A DNA stretch of 64,000 nucleotides, taken from NCBI RefSeq assembly GCF_005237295.1, contig NZ_CP033006.1:434001-498000 (forward strand). The letters are read 5' to 3'. Numbering within the stretch: the first letter of the stretch is position 1; the number at the start of each line of letters is the position of its first letter. Source of the stretch: Buchnera aphidicola (Macrosiphum euphorbiae) (GTDB taxonomy: Bacteria; Pseudomonadota; Gammaproteobacteria; Enterobacterales; Enterobacteriaceae). Shown here in pieces: positions 29,563 through 39,968 of the stretch. The notes beneath the pieces were generated by a model that was given only the letters and a program-made list of their open reading frames with translations, made no database searches and was not told the DNA's origin. The position numbers were made by a program, and so were the translations under genes.

Positions 29563-30984
29563 TTAAATTAATTTAACTGTAGAAAATATATTCTTAATAT
29601 TATGTGATACATTTTCATTGTGAAACCATGCTAACTTTTTATGTAAACGAACAACATCTCCAACTATTAATAAAGATGGAGTGATAGTAAATTGAATGAT
29701 TTTTTCAATTTCGCTTAAACATCCTATAATAACTTTTTGATGCATAGTCGTTCCCTGACTAACAACTGCTATTGGTGTTAATTTCGATCGACCAAGTGTA
29801 ATAAGTTTTTTAGCAATATATATAGCCTGAAATGTACCCATGTATATAACTAAAGTATAAGAAGAATCAGACAAAATTGACCAATTATTTACAAAACCAT
29901 CAATACACTTATGTCCTGTAATAAATATAACACCCTGTGCATATTTACGATGTGTTAATGGTATACCAGTATAAGCTGAAACACCAATTGCAGAAGTAAT
30001 ACCTGGTACAACCTGAAAATCAATACCTGCATTTTTTGCTGCTTCTATTTCTTCTCCACCACGTCCAAAAATAAAGGGATCTCCACCTTTTAAACGTACT
30101 ACTCTTTTTCCTTGTTGTGCTAAAATAATTAATAATTTAATAATTTTTTCCTGGGTAATATTTTTTAAACCAAAACGTTTTCCAACACATATACATTTTG
30201 CATCACGACGAATTAAATCTAAAATATCTTTAGAAACTAAACAATCGTATAAGACAACATCTGCTTGCTGTAATATTTGTAGTCCTCTTAAAGTTAATAA
30301 ACCACTATCTCCTGGTCCAGCACCTACTAAAATAATTTCGCCTTTTAATAAATTACTTTTATACATATTTTTTTTTAAAATATTAATCGCTTGTTCTTTT
30401 TTTCCATTAAGGATATGATCAACAAAAGTACTCTTAAACAATTTTTCCCAAAATCGACGTCTTTCTAAAACATTAAAAAAATGTTTTTTAATTGCAGATC
30501 TCCATTTTCCTGCAATTTTAGCAACATCACCTAATTTCATTGGTAAAATCGCTTCAATTTTCTCACGTAATAAACGCAATAATACAGGTGCAGTTCCTCC
30601 GGAAGACATAGCTACAATTACAGGAGAACGATCAATAATAGAAGGAAAAATAAAAGAACATTTTGTTTTATCATCAACTACGTTTACTAATAAACAACGT
30701 TCATTACATTTTTTAAATATATATTCATTTAATTTTATATCGTTTGTAGCTGAAATTACTAAAAATATTTTTCTTAAATAAATTAAATCAAATTTTTTAG
30801 ATAGCCAATTTATTTTTTTTTCACGTAAAAGCAATTTAACTTCTAAAGATAATTCTTTAGCAATAACATTAACTTTAGCAGCAGCTCGAAGTAGCAATTT
30901 AATTTTATTGAAAGCCACTTCTCCAGCACCAATAACTAAAACATTTTTAGATTTCAAATCTATAAAAAGAGGAAGATAATTCAC
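29563..30984 (-). CDS. cysG: siroheme synthase CysG
   Basis: This trifunctional enzyme methylates uroporphyrinogen III, oxidises precorrin-2 and inserts iron to make siroheme, the cofactor of sulfite reductase CysI. The N-terminal NAD-binding ferrochelatase part (LVIGAGEVAFNKIKLLL) spans about 1-210; the C-terminal methyltransferase includes LVGAGPGDSGLLTLRGLQ, VRLKGGDPFIFGRGGEE and VVPGITSAIG. 473 residues against 457 in E. coli. The start is GTG with AAGG 5 bases upstream. In E. coli cysG is far away behind nirC; here it heads cysDNC, so siroheme supply and sulfate activation share one transcript. Confidence 0.97.
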   Translation of the reverse strand: MNYLPLFIDLKSKNVLVIGAGEVAFNKIKLLLRAAAKVNVIAKELSLEVKLLLREKKINWLSKKFDLIYLRKIFLVISATNDIKLNEYIFKKCNERCLLVNVVDDKTKCSFIFPSIIDRSPVIVAMSSGGTAPVLLRLLREKIEAILPMKLGDVAKIAGKWRSAIKKHFFNVLERRRFWEKLFKSTFVDHILNGKKEQAINILKKNMYKSNLLKGEIILVGAGPGDSGLLTLRGLQILQQADVVLYDCLVSKDILDLIRRDAKCICVGKRFGLKNITQEKIIKLLIILAQQGKRVVRLKGGDPFIFGRGGEEIEAAKNAGIDFQVVPGITSAIGVSAYTGIPLTHRKYAQGVIFITGHKCIDGFVNNWSILSDSSYTLVIYMGTFQAIYIAKKLITLGRSKLTPIAVVSQGTTMHQKVIIGCLSEIEKIIQFTITPSLLIVGDVVRLHKKLAWFHNENVSHNIKNIFSTVKLI

Positions 30985-31353
30985 AGTAACCTTATTTTAA
31001 AAACATAAAATATATCAATAAAAAAATAATTTTTAAATGTTAAAAAAGAATGGCATAATATAATTATAAATCTCATATTAAACATTACCTAAGATATTTT
31101 TAATATTGTATTGCAAGTAATATATTAAAATATGATAAACATTTTATGTTATATTAATAAAAATTTAAAAAAATATATATGCATTACATAAAATATACAT
31201 TTTAAAAAAATAATTTTTTATTTCTTCAAAAGAACAATTTTAAATACAAAAAAATTAAACATCTTAAAAAATAAATAATTTTAAATACATTTAATGAAAA
31301 AAATCATATAATACTTTTTGAATAAAATATTTTATTAATAATATTTAAAAGAT
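30985..31353. other. 369-base spacer between cysG and cysH
   Basis: Almost only A and T; no open frame or RNA fold that I can support. It must hold the promoter of the cysG-cysDNC message and the end of the cysJIH message, both on the minus strand. In E. coli the corresponding interval between cysH and cysD carries iap and the type I-E CRISPR-Cas locus; no repeat array is present here. Confidence 0.5.
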
Positions 31354-32091
31354 TTAATTTTCATGTAAACCACATTCACGTTTCAATCCAAAAAAACGAG
31401 TTTCCTCTTCTAACATGCCAGGAACATGTTTTTTAGTGGTATGCGTGTCTCCTACAGATAAATATCCTTTCTTGTATAAAGGATGAATGTCTAAATTATT
31501 TTCTTTTAAATAATTTTTTATTTTATTATTAGACCAATCTAATATTGGTAAAATTTTAAACACTCCTTTTTGAATAGAAAGATATGCTAATGAATTTCGA
31601 CTTTTTGATTGGTCATGACGTAATCCAGAAAACCATGTTTGTACCGATAATTCATTTAAAGCAAAATTCATAGGCTGTACTTTATTAATATTATTATAAA
31701 AATTAATTCCTTCTATCCCTTTTTTCCATAATTTTCCATATCGTGCTTCCTGCCATGCAGGAGATATTCTCGATCTAAAAACTTTTAAATTTAAATTAAA
31801 TTTATTAGTTAATATATCAATAAACTGATATGTTTCAGGAAATAAATAACCTGTATCAATTAAAACAACAGGAATATCAGGTTTTTGTTTGGTTATAAGA
31901 TTTAATAATACTACTGATTGAATACCAAAACTAGATGACATAATATGTATATGAGGCAAATTTCTTAATGCCCAAGAAATACGCTCTTCTGCAGAATAAT
32001 TAGATATAAGAATATTAGATTCAGATAGTATCTTATTTTGTTTTTGAGGATTTAATAGATTAATATTTTCAGTTTTAAATATAGACATCAT
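31354..32091 (-). CDS. cysH: phosphoadenosine phosphosulfate reductase
   Basis: It reduces PAPS to sulfite with thioredoxin. The 245 residues match E. coli (244): [45 protein letters not shown] and the catalytic Cys near the end in [15 protein letters not shown] follows GGAGGG; the second ATG (32088) has the better spacing, giving 244 residues. It is the last gene of cysJ-cysI-cysH, 12 bases after cysI. Confidence 0.98.
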   Translation of the reverse strand: MMSIFKTENINLLNPQKQNKILSESNILISNYSAEERISWALRNLPHIHIMSSSFGIQSVVLLNLITKQKPDIPVVLIDTGYLFPETYQFIDILTNKFNLNLKVFRSRISPAWQEARYGKLWKKGIEGINFYNNINKVQPMNFALNELSVQTWFSGLRHDQSKSRNSLAYLSIQKGVFKILPILDWSNNKIKNYLKENNLDIHPLYKKGYLSVGDTHTTKKHVPGMLEEETRFFGLKRECGLHEN

Positions 32092-32103
32092 GATCCCTCC
32101 ATA

Positions 32104-33813
32104 CTAACTCCAAAAATCATAAATAGGATTAATAATTTCCTTAACAAAATTTTTTCTAATAACAAAATCTCCAAAATCTTCCTGTTTTGTTCGTTCATAA
32201 GACCAAATTTTAATTAAATCTTTCAAATGAATTAATATCTCTTTTTCTGTAATATTTTCTTTATAAATTTTTGCAATTCGACTTCCTATTCGATTACCTC
32301 CTATATACAAATTATATCGACCAATAGATTTGCCAATTAAACCAATTTCAGCCAACAATGATCTTCCACAACCGTTAGGACACCCAGAAACACGTAAAAT
32401 TATAATTTCTTTTTCTAAACTATATTTTAACATGATTTTTTCTAGCTGAGTAATAAAAAAAGACAGCATGCGTTCTGCTTCAGCCATTGCTAAAGGACAA
32501 GTGGGAAATGAAACACATGCCATAGAATTTTGACGTAAATTACTGATTTTACTTATTAATCCATATGATACTGCTATTTTTTCTATTTCACTTTTATGCT
32601 TCTCAGACACTTCAGAAACAATTATATTCTGATTAGATGTAATTCTAAAATTACCATCATGAATATTTGCTATTTTTAATAATCCAGATTTAAGTAATTT
32701 ATTATCATTATCATATATACGTCCATTTTGAATAAATAATGTTAAACTCCAATTATTATTAACATCTTTAATCCAACCAAACCTGTCTCCTCTACTGATA
32801 AAATTATAATCGCGAATTGGTTCAAAAATAATATTTGCTCGTTTTTCAATTTCTTTTTTAAAAGAATCTAAACTAAAATTATTTATAGTATATCTAGTTT
32901 TAGCATTGGCACGATCAGCACGATTTCCCCAATCTCTTTGAGTTGTTACTATAGCTTCAGCTACAGATAAAGTTTTTTCTACAGAAATATAACCTATTTC
33001 TGTTGCAAGAAACGGCCATGTTTTTTGATTACCATGAATAAAAGATAATCCTCCACCAATTAATACATTAAAACCAATAATTTTTTCATTTTTCGCAATA
33101 ACAACAAAGTTCATATCATTTGCATACAGATCTACATCATTATATGGTGGAATTGCTACAGTTGTTTTAAATTTTCTTGGTAAGTATGTTTGTCCTAATA
33201 TAGGTTCTTTATCTGTTGTAATGATTTTTTTTTGATCTAACCAAATTTCTGCATATGCTTTAGTATGTGGTAATAAAAAATTTGAAATTTTTTGCGCCCA
33301 TTCATAAGCTTGTTGATGAATCAAAGATTCCATAGGATTAGATGTGCAAAGCACGTTTCTATTTACATCATTAGCAGTAGCTAATGAATCCAATCCTATA
33401 TTATGTAACATTTTATGTACATCTTTTAATTTTTTTTTTAAAATACCATGAAATTGAAAAGTTTGACGATTGGTCAATCGAATAGTTCCATATAACGTAT
33501 ATTTACTAGCAAAATGATCAATTTTTAACCATTTTTTAGCTTTTATAACTCCTCCAGGTAATCGACAACGAAGCATCATTGCATGACGTGGTTCTAGTTT
33601 CTGTTGATGTCGTTCTACACGCAGATCTCGATCATCTTGCTGATACATACCATGAAATCGAATAAGTGAAAAATTATCTCCACTAAAACCATTAGTGATC
33701 TCGTTTTTTAAATCATCAATAATTGTCCCTCGAAGATAATTACTGTTTTTTTTAATACGTTCTGCATCTGTCAGTTTTTTTTCTAGAACTGTTTTATTAT
33801 AGTTTTTTTTCAT
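32104..33813 (-). CDS. cysI: sulfite reductase hemoprotein beta subunit
   Basis: It reduces sulfite to sulfide with siroheme and a 4Fe-4S cluster. The 569 residues match E. coli (570). The four cluster cysteines are present in [16 protein letters not shown] and [19 protein letters not shown] and [11 protein letters not shown] are substrate-site segments. It overlaps cysJ by one base (TAATG), so the subunits are translationally coupled. Its siroheme comes from CysG, encoded just downstream of cysH. Confidence 0.98.
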   Translation of the reverse strand: MKKNYNKTVLEKKLTDAERIKKNSNYLRGTIIDDLKNEITNGFSGDNFSLIRFHGMYQQDDRDLRVERHQQKLEPRHAMMLRCRLPGGVIKAKKWLKIDHFASKYTLYGTIRLTNRQTFQFHGILKKKLKDVHKMLHNIGLDSLATANDVNRNVLCTSNPMESLIHQQAYEWAQKISNFLLPHTKAYAEIWLDQKKIITTDKEPILGQTYLPRKFKTTVAIPPYNDVDLYANDMNFVVIAKNEKIIGFNVLIGGGLSFIHGNQKTWPFLATEIGYISVEKTLSVAEAIVTTQRDWGNRADRANAKTRYTINNFSLDSFKKEIEKRANIIFEPIRDYNFISRGDRFGWIKDVNNNWSLTLFIQNGRIYDNDNKLLKSGLLKIANIHDGNFRITSNQNIIVSEVSEKHKSEIEKIAVSYGLISKISNLRQNSMACVSFPTCPLAMAEAERMLSFFITQLEKIMLKYSLEKEIIILRVSGCPNGCGRSLLAEIGLIGKSIGRYNLYIGGNRIGSRIAKIYKENITEKEILIHLKDLIKIWSYERTKQEDFGDFVIRKNFVKEIINPIYDFWS

Positions 33814-35618
33814 TAATACACATCTCTTTTATAACGTTTTTTAAAACGAAGATTATTTAAAAATTCATGAGTATTTTCAAGATTTAAACCGCTGTTTTCA
33901 CGGATAATATCTAACAATGCTTTTTCAACATCTTTTGCCATTTTAGAAGCATTTCCACAGACATATATTTCAGCTCCTTCTTCTATCCAAGACCATATTT
34001 CTTTTCCATTTTCTCTCATTCTATCTTGTATATATATTTTATCCTCTTGATCTTGAGACCAAGCTAAATGCATATTTGTAATTAGTCCTTTTTTTATATA
34101 TTGCTGCCATTCTGTTTGATATAAAAAATCTTCAGTAAAATTAGGATTTCCAAAAAAAATCCAATTTTTTCCTTTAGATCCATCGTTATCTCTTTGCTGC
34201 ATAAAAGAACGAAACGGAGCAATTCCAGTTCCTGAACCAATCATTATTATTGGAGTATTTTGATTAATAGGTAATCGAAAATTATTATTAGTTTCAATAA
34301 AAATTTTTACTGCGTCATCAGGTTTTAAAAATTGTGAAAGATAACCAGAAGCCCCACCAAAATACAAACAACCAGAAATTAATTTTTTTACAACTCCAAC
34401 TGTGATGTGAATTTCATCACAAACTTCTGCTTGTGAAGAAGAAATCGAATATAATCTAGGTGTTAATGGACGAAGTAAACTGATCAATTGTTCAATAGAT
34501 AATTTTGATGGATAATCATTTATCATTTTGATTAAAGGAGTTTGAATAGTATAATTTTGTAAATCAGAATCATTAGATATAATGTTTTTTAAAAATTTAT
34601 TTTTTGTGAAATTTGTATAATTTTTAACAATATTTTTAGTGTTATTTGTTAATTCAAAATTATTTTGCAAAGCATCAAAAATTGTAATGACATCATTTTT
34701 AATTTTAATTTTATCAAACATGCTTATAGAAAGCAATTCTAATATATTTTTTACTAAATTAGCGTCATTTTTATACCAAACACCAAGTGCATCACCAGGA
34801 ATATAATTAATATTTAAATTGCTGATATCAATTTCAATATGACGAACATCTTTTTTAGAATTACGACCAGTAATTTTTTGATTTGTTAAAATAATAGCTT
34901 TAGCAGGTTTTTTTTTTGTATAAAAAGTTTGTAAAATTGCAGGTTTATTTTGTTTTTCTAAACTTAATAAAGAAGATTTAGAATTGATTTCTTTATTATT
35001 GATAGATTTTAATAAATCTTGAGACCATTTATTATAATCATCTTCGTATTCAATATCAGCATCAAATCGATCTAATAAAGAATTTCCACCCAATTCTTTG
35101 AATCTTTTATCAAAATCCTTGCCTGCTTGACAAAATAAATTATAAGACGTATCTCCTAATCCAAAAACACTATAATATAAATCATTTAAATTAGGCGCTT
35201 TTTTTGACGTTATAAATTTGTATAAAGATAATGCTTCTTCTGGCGGTTCACCTTCACCTTGTGTTGAAATAATTAAAATTAATATTTTTTCATCTTTTAT
35301 TTTTTTAAATTTATAGTCAATTGCATTAACTAAACGACTTTTTTTATTGTTTTTATTGAGATATTCATTAAGACGTTTAGATAATAACTTTGCATTACCA
35401 GTTTGAGAAGCAGAAATTATAGTAATAATTTGATCATTTTTATTTGATTCGTCCGTTTTAAGAGATATTGCATCAGATTTTTGATTCGCAATTTTCCAAA
35501 AATAACCTGATAACCAAGCACTTTGAATATTAGTACAAGTAATTTCAAGTTGTTTTAAATTATTTAATTGTTCTGAATTCAATGGAAGTAAAAGATCAAA
35601 CATATTTTGATTTTTCAT
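33813..35618 (-). CDS. cysJ: sulfite reductase flavoprotein alpha subunit
   Basis: It passes electrons from NADPH to CysI. The 601 residues match E. coli (599): an FMN flavodoxin domain ([40 protein letters not shown]), an FAD domain ([11 protein letters not shown]) and an NADPH domain ([24 protein letters not shown]), ending KRYKRDVY. It is the first gene of the cysJIH operon and the last gene of the inverted block before mutS. Confidence 0.98.
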   Translation of the reverse strand: MKNQNMFDLLLPLNSEQLNNLKQLEITCTNIQSAWLSGYFWKIANQKSDAISLKTDESNKNDQIITIISASQTGNAKLLSKRLNEYLNKNNKKSRLVNAIDYKFKKIKDEKILILIISTQGEGEPPEEALSLYKFITSKKAPNLNDLYYSVFGLGDTSYNLFCQAGKDFDKRFKELGGNSLLDRFDADIEYEDDYNKWSQDLLKSINNKEINSKSSLLSLEKQNKPAILQTFYTKKKPAKAIILTNQKITGRNSKKDVRHIEIDISNLNINYIPGDALGVWYKNDANLVKNILELLSISMFDKIKIKNDVITIFDALQNNFELTNNTKNIVKNYTNFTKNKFLKNIISNDSDLQNYTIQTPLIKMINDYPSKLSIEQLISLLRPLTPRLYSISSSQAEVCDEIHITVGVVKKLISGCLYFGGASGYLSQFLKPDDAVKIFIETNNNFRLPINQNTPIIMIGSGTGIAPFRSFMQQRDNDGSKGKNWIFFGNPNFTEDFLYQTEWQQYIKKGLITNMHLAWSQDQEDKIYIQDRMRENGKEIWSWIEEGAEIYVCGNASKMAKDVEKALLDIIRENSGLNLENTHEFLNNLRFKKRYKRDVY

Positions 35619-35803
35619 TGTACTAAATATCCAAATTTTATTACATTAAACACCTAATATTATCAATAAAATATAATTTACAGAAAATGTTAATTTTTCG
35701 CTACTAACTAATGACAAAAATAAAATTTTATGTAAAATTATTTTAAAATTTTAGGTAAATTATTGATATAATATCTTAAGAGCAAACATAATATTAAAAA
35801 ATA

Positions 35804-38209
35804 TTATATATTTTCTATTTCTTTTAATTTTATTTTCGCGTTTTCTATAACACTGTTTGGTAATCCAGATAATGAGGCAACTGATATACCATAACTTTTT
35901 TTTGATGTACCATTTTTAATTTTATATAAAAAAGCAATATGAGAATTGCTTTCAATAGCAGTAAAATGAAAATTTTTTACACATTTTTCTATTAATTCTA
36001 ATTTTGTTAATTCAAAAAAATGTGTAGATAATAATGTCATAGATTTATTTTTATTTATTAAATATTTAGAACATGACCAAGCTAAAGACAATCCCTCATT
36101 AGTTGATGTCCCTCTTCCTAATTCATCAATTAAAACTAAACTATTGGATGTTGCATTATGAAGAATATTAGATATTTCCGTCATTTCCATCATAAATGTT
36201 GAACATCCATTACTTAAGTCATCTGCAGAACCAATTCTTGTAAAAATCTTATCAATTGAACTAATTAAAGCATATCTAGCAGGAACAAAACTACCAACCC
36301 AAGCCATTATTGTAATAAGAGCAATTTGACGTATATAGGTGCTTTTTCCGCCCATATTTGGACCTGTTATAATAAGCATTCTTTGCTTTTTCGATAAAAC
36401 AATAGAATTGCTTATAAATGGTGTTTTTAAAAAACACTCAACAACTGGATGACGACTATCTAATAAAGAAATACCATATTTCTTACTCATGATAGGACAT
36501 ATGTAGTTTAGTGATATAGAACGTTCAGATAAATTTACTAGTACATCTAGTTCTGATAATGCTAGTGCGCTGTCTTGTAATTGTTCTAAAAAAGGTTCTA
36601 TAATATTAAAAATTTCTGCGTATAATTTTTTTTCTAGAAATAAAGATTGAATTTCTGAATTTGAAACTTTTTCTTCATATTCTTTTAGTATAGGTATAGT
36701 ATACCGCTCTGCATTTTTTAATGTTTGTATTCTGATATAATGTTGTGGAACTAAGTGAATATGACGTTTGCTTACTTGAATATAATAACCAATAATTCTA
36801 TTGAATCGGATCTTAAATGATTCAATCATTAATTTTCTTTTTTCTTTTTCTTCAAAAGTTTTAATATATTGCTTGGAATTTATTTTGATAGATCTCAATT
36901 CATCTAGTTGAATATTATATGATGAAGCTATTACATTTCCATCGCGAATTGATGCAGATGGTTTTAAACTAATTGCTTTTTTTAACAAAAACAAAATATC
37001 TTTGAAATACCCAATAGAAAAACGTATTTTTTGTATATGTTTTAATTTTATTTTTTTTAATATTAAATGTAAATTAGGTAATATTTCTAATGTAGAACGC
37101 ATTCGTGTAAAATCATGAGGTGAAGCAGTACGTAAAGATAAACGAGAATAAATCCTTTCTAAATCATTAACTTGACGAAGAATAGGTTGTAGTTCTTTGT
37201 AAAAAAATTGTAAAACCTTGACACTTTCATGACGATTTCTAACGATATTGAAATTTTTTAAAGGAGAATTTAACCAACGATTCAACATTCTACTACCCAT
37301 AGATGTAACTGTTTTATTTAATATTGAAGATAAAGTATTTTTTTTTTCTCCTGAAATATTTTGAGTAATTTCTAAACTTTTACGTGTACTGAAATTCATT
37401 AAAATATTATCTTTCATATAATTATATTTTAAATAACGAATATTCGGTAAAACGCTCATATGCATCAATTTAACATATTGAAGCAAACAACCAGCTGCAC
37501 GTATTATAAAATTATTTTTTTCTATACCAAACCCATTTAAACTATAAGTTTTAAATTGCAAGTTAAGTAACTTATATGATGTTTCTAAATCAAACTCTAA
37601 TAATGAACGTTTACGAATACATTTTCTATTTTCAATTAAAAAAATATCTGAAAAATTTTCTGGATAGAGTATTTCTTTAGGGTTTGTACGTTCAATTTCT
37701 GAAAGCAAATCACTAGCATTAGAAATTTTAGATACACCAAAAAAACCTAAAGAAACATCTAATACAGAATATCCAAATTCATTATCTTCTTTCCAAATAG
37801 CGGCTATAAAATTATCTTCATTTTCTTCAAGAAATGCTTCGTCTGTAATAGTTCCAGGAGTAATGACACGAACTATCTTGCGAGAAATTAATTTACTTTT
37901 ATGATGAGTTTCTTTTTCTTGATCACAGATTGCAATAGATTCACCTAATTTCACTAATTTTGATAAATAATATTGTGATTTATCGCATGGAACTCCAGCC
38001 ATTGGTATAATCTTATTATTTGAATATCCTTTTTTTGTTAAAGTAATTTTTAATAATTCAGAAATGCGTTCAGCATCTTTATAGAATAACTCGTAAAAAT
38101 CACCCATTTGATAAAAAAGTAGCATATCAGGATACTGTGATTTTAAAGATAAATACTGTTTTATCATTGGAGTATGATTATCAATATTAATAGTTATTTT
38201 TTTTTTCAT
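35804..38209 (-). CDS. mutS: DNA mismatch repair protein MutS
   Basis: MutS recognises mismatches and starts repair with MutL. The 801 residues show the mismatch-binding FYE region (MGDFYELFYKDAERIS), the Walker A loop ITGPNMGGKSTYIRQ, the Walker B DELGRGTSTNEG and the STHFFELT signature. E. coli has 853 residues; the missing C-terminal part carries the tetramer-forming and clamp-binding segment. Retention of MutS matters here because homopolymer slips are a main target of mismatch repair. Confidence 0.97.
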   Translation of the reverse strand: MKKKITINIDNHTPMIKQYLSLKSQYPDMLLFYQMGDFYELFYKDAERISELLKITLTKKGYSNNKIIPMAGVPCDKSQYYLSKLVKLGESIAICDQEKETHHKSKLISRKIVRVITPGTITDEAFLEENEDNFIAAIWKEDNEFGYSVLDVSLGFFGVSKISNASDLLSEIERTNPKEILYPENFSDIFLIENRKCIRKRSLLEFDLETSYKLLNLQFKTYSLNGFGIEKNNFIIRAAGCLLQYVKLMHMSVLPNIRYLKYNYMKDNILMNFSTRKSLEITQNISGEKKNTLSSILNKTVTSMGSRMLNRWLNSPLKNFNIVRNRHESVKVLQFFYKELQPILRQVNDLERIYSRLSLRTASPHDFTRMRSTLEILPNLHLILKKIKLKHIQKIRFSIGYFKDILFLLKKAISLKPSASIRDGNVIASSYNIQLDELRSIKINSKQYIKTFEEKEKRKLMIESFKIRFNRIIGYYIQVSKRHIHLVPQHYIRIQTLKNAERYTIPILKEYEEKVSNSEIQSLFLEKKLYAEIFNIIEPFLEQLQDSALALSELDVLVNLSERSISLNYICPIMSKKYGISLLDSRHPVVECFLKTPFISNSIVLSKKQRMLIITGPNMGGKSTYIRQIALITIMAWVGSFVPARYALISSIDKIFTRIGSADDLSNGCSTFMMEMTEISNILHNATSNSLVLIDELGRGTSTNEGLSLAWSCSKYLINKNKSMTLLSTHFFELTKLELIEKCVKNFHFTAIESNSHIAFLYKIKNGTSKKSYGISVASLSGLPNSVIENAKIKLKEIENI

Positions 38210-38364
38210 AATATAAAATTTATCTTTCTCTACTTATATATTCAGTAATATTAAAAGTTATACTAATATAGTATTTTGTGCTTATATATTATATTATTTT
38301 AAAGATCACTTTTATTCTTCAAAAAAAATAAAAAACGAATAAAAAAATAAATTAGGTGATCAAA

Positions 38365-38994
38365 ATGAAAAAAATGTTAATTATATTATGGATTCTTATC
38401 TTTTCTTGTAATGTTTTTGCTAGTGAATTTAAAAACGGAAAAGAATATACCACAAAAAATAAAATTATATCTGATGTCCCTAATATAATGGATTTTTTTT
38501 CATTTTTTTGTCCATATTGCTATGAGTTTGAAAAAACACATAATACAAGATATTTAATTAAAAATAATGTAAAAAAAAATGTAAGTGTTCAAATATATCA
38601 TGTGAATTTTTTAGGAGGAACATTAAGCTCCATATTAACAAAATCTTGGATAATAGCACAACAAATTGGGATTGAAAAAAAAATTATTCTACCTATTTTC
38701 GAAGGAATTCAAAAAACTCATACAATTAATAATCTGAATAATATAAAAAAAATATTTGAAAAAGAAGCAGGAGTAAATGAAAGTACATTTAATAATTTTT
38801 GGAATAGCTTAACACTTAAAATATTGGTGCAAAAACAAAACCAAGATATCAAAAAATTTAACTTAGAACATATTCCAACAATGCTTATTAACGGAAAATA
38901 CATAATTGATTATTCAAACATAGAAGAAATATTTAAAGATAGTTTTTCTCAAAAATATATTAAACTAATTCAATTTTTGCTAAATAAAAAATAA
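38365..38994 (+). CDS. dsbA: periplasmic thiol oxidoreductase DsbA
   Basis: DsbA introduces disulfides into secreted proteins. I start at ATG 38365, six bases after AGGTG; GTG 38356 would overlap that site. Residues 1-19 are a signal peptide with cleavage after VFA. The active site is CPYC at residues 49-52 (38509-38520), where E. coli has CPHC; the cis-Pro loop HIPTM is kept. 209 residues against 208. In E. coli yihG, yihF and polA are its neighbours; polA follows here too. Confidence 0.95.
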   Translation: MKKMLIILWILIFSCNVFASEFKNGKEYTTKNKIISDVPNIMDFFSFFCPYCYEFEKTHNTRYLIKNNVKKNVSVQIYHVNFLGGTLSSILTKSWIIAQQIGIEKKIILPIFEGIQKTHTINNLNNIKKIFEKEAGVNESTFNNFWNSLTLKILVQKQNQDIKKFNLEHIPTMLINGKYIIDYSNIEEIFKDSFSQKYIKLIQFLLNKK

Positions 38995-39044
38995 TGTTTT
39001 TATGTAATTAATATATCTACAATATTAAAATATAAAGAGAAAAT

Positions 39045-39929
39045 ATGAATCAAAAAAAAAATGAACCCGTTATTATAATCGATGGAAGTTTATATTTATA
39101 TTCATCTTATTATGGTTTTCCCCATTTTAAAAATACTTTAGGAGAACCATTTGGAGCGATATATGGAATGTTAAAAATGATAGATAACATCTTGAAAAAA
39201 TATCCAAATTCAAAAAAAATTATCATTATATTTGATTCTTCTAAAAAAACATTTAGAAATAAATTATTTAAAGAATATAAAAAAAACAGATCACCTATGC
39301 CTAATTCACTATATATTCAAATTCAACCTCTTTTTGAAATACTGAAAAAAATTGGCATTAAAATATTAACTATCCCAGGAATAGAAGCAGATGATATTAT
39401 TGGTAGTTTAGCTTGTCAATTAGAAGAAACAGGAAATAAGATATTAATTATAAGTCATGATAAAGATATGCTTCAACTTGTAACAAAAAACATTAACATA
39501 TTCAACAAAAAAAATAATTGTATTATTACACCAGAAGCAATAAAAGAACAATATGGCATTAAACCCAAGGAATTTATTGATTTTTTAGCTTTGATGGGAG
39601 ATGTTTCTGATAATATTCCAGGAGTTCCTAAAATAGGAATTAAAACCGCGTTGTCTTTGCTAAATAAATTTTCTAATATTAAAAATATTTACAATAATAT
39701 TGAAAAAATAAAATTTTTACCATTTCGAAATGCTAAGAATGTTGCAATTCAACTAAAAAATAATAAAGAAATAGCTTTTCTTTCATATGAATTAGCAGCA
39801 ATAAAATTAGATATTCCAATTAATATAAATTTAAAAGAAATGATTTTGAGTAAATATTGTTCTAAAAATACATTTCAAATTTTTAAACATTATATTTTCA
39901 AATCAAAAATAAATGAAACATTTTTATAA
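39045..39929 (+). CDS. polA: 5'-3' exonuclease domain of DNA polymerase I
   Basis: Only the N-terminal 5' nuclease of Pol I is encoded, 294 residues against 928 for the E. coli polymerase. IIDGSLYLYSSYYGFP, IIIFDSSKKTFRN, IEADDIIGSLA and LMGDVSDNIPGVPKIGIKTA carry the conserved acidic metal ligands and the helix-hairpin-helix. The frame ends cleanly with no polymerase sequence in the 39 bases before engB. It can remove RNA primers and flaps but cannot fill gaps. Such a stub is known from Buchnera. Confidence 0.95.
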   Translation: MNQKKNEPVIIIDGSLYLYSSYYGFPHFKNTLGEPFGAIYGMLKMIDNILKKYPNSKKIIIIFDSSKKTFRNKLFKEYKKNRSPMPNSLYIQIQPLFEILKKIGIKILTIPGIEADDIIGSLACQLEETGNKILIISHDKDMLQLVTKNINIFNKKNNCIITPEAIKEQYGIKPKEFIDFLALMGDVSDNIPGVPKIGIKTALSLLNKFSNIKNIYNNIEKIKFLPFRNAKNVAIQLKNNKEIAFLSYELAAIKLDIPININLKEMILSKYCSKNTFQIFKHYIFKSKINETFL

Positions 39930-39968
39930 AATTATATTAATAATATTTTGTTTATTATGTAGACATCA

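Noticed and set aside
30985-31353. Possible CRISPR array or cas remnant in the cysG-cysH spacer
   Set aside because: I looked because E. coli has CRISPR-Cas between cysH and cysD; there are no regularly spaced repeats and no cas-like frame.
38356-38364. GTG start for dsbA at 38356
   Set aside because: It overlaps the AGGTG binding site; ATG 38365 gives a normal signal peptide.
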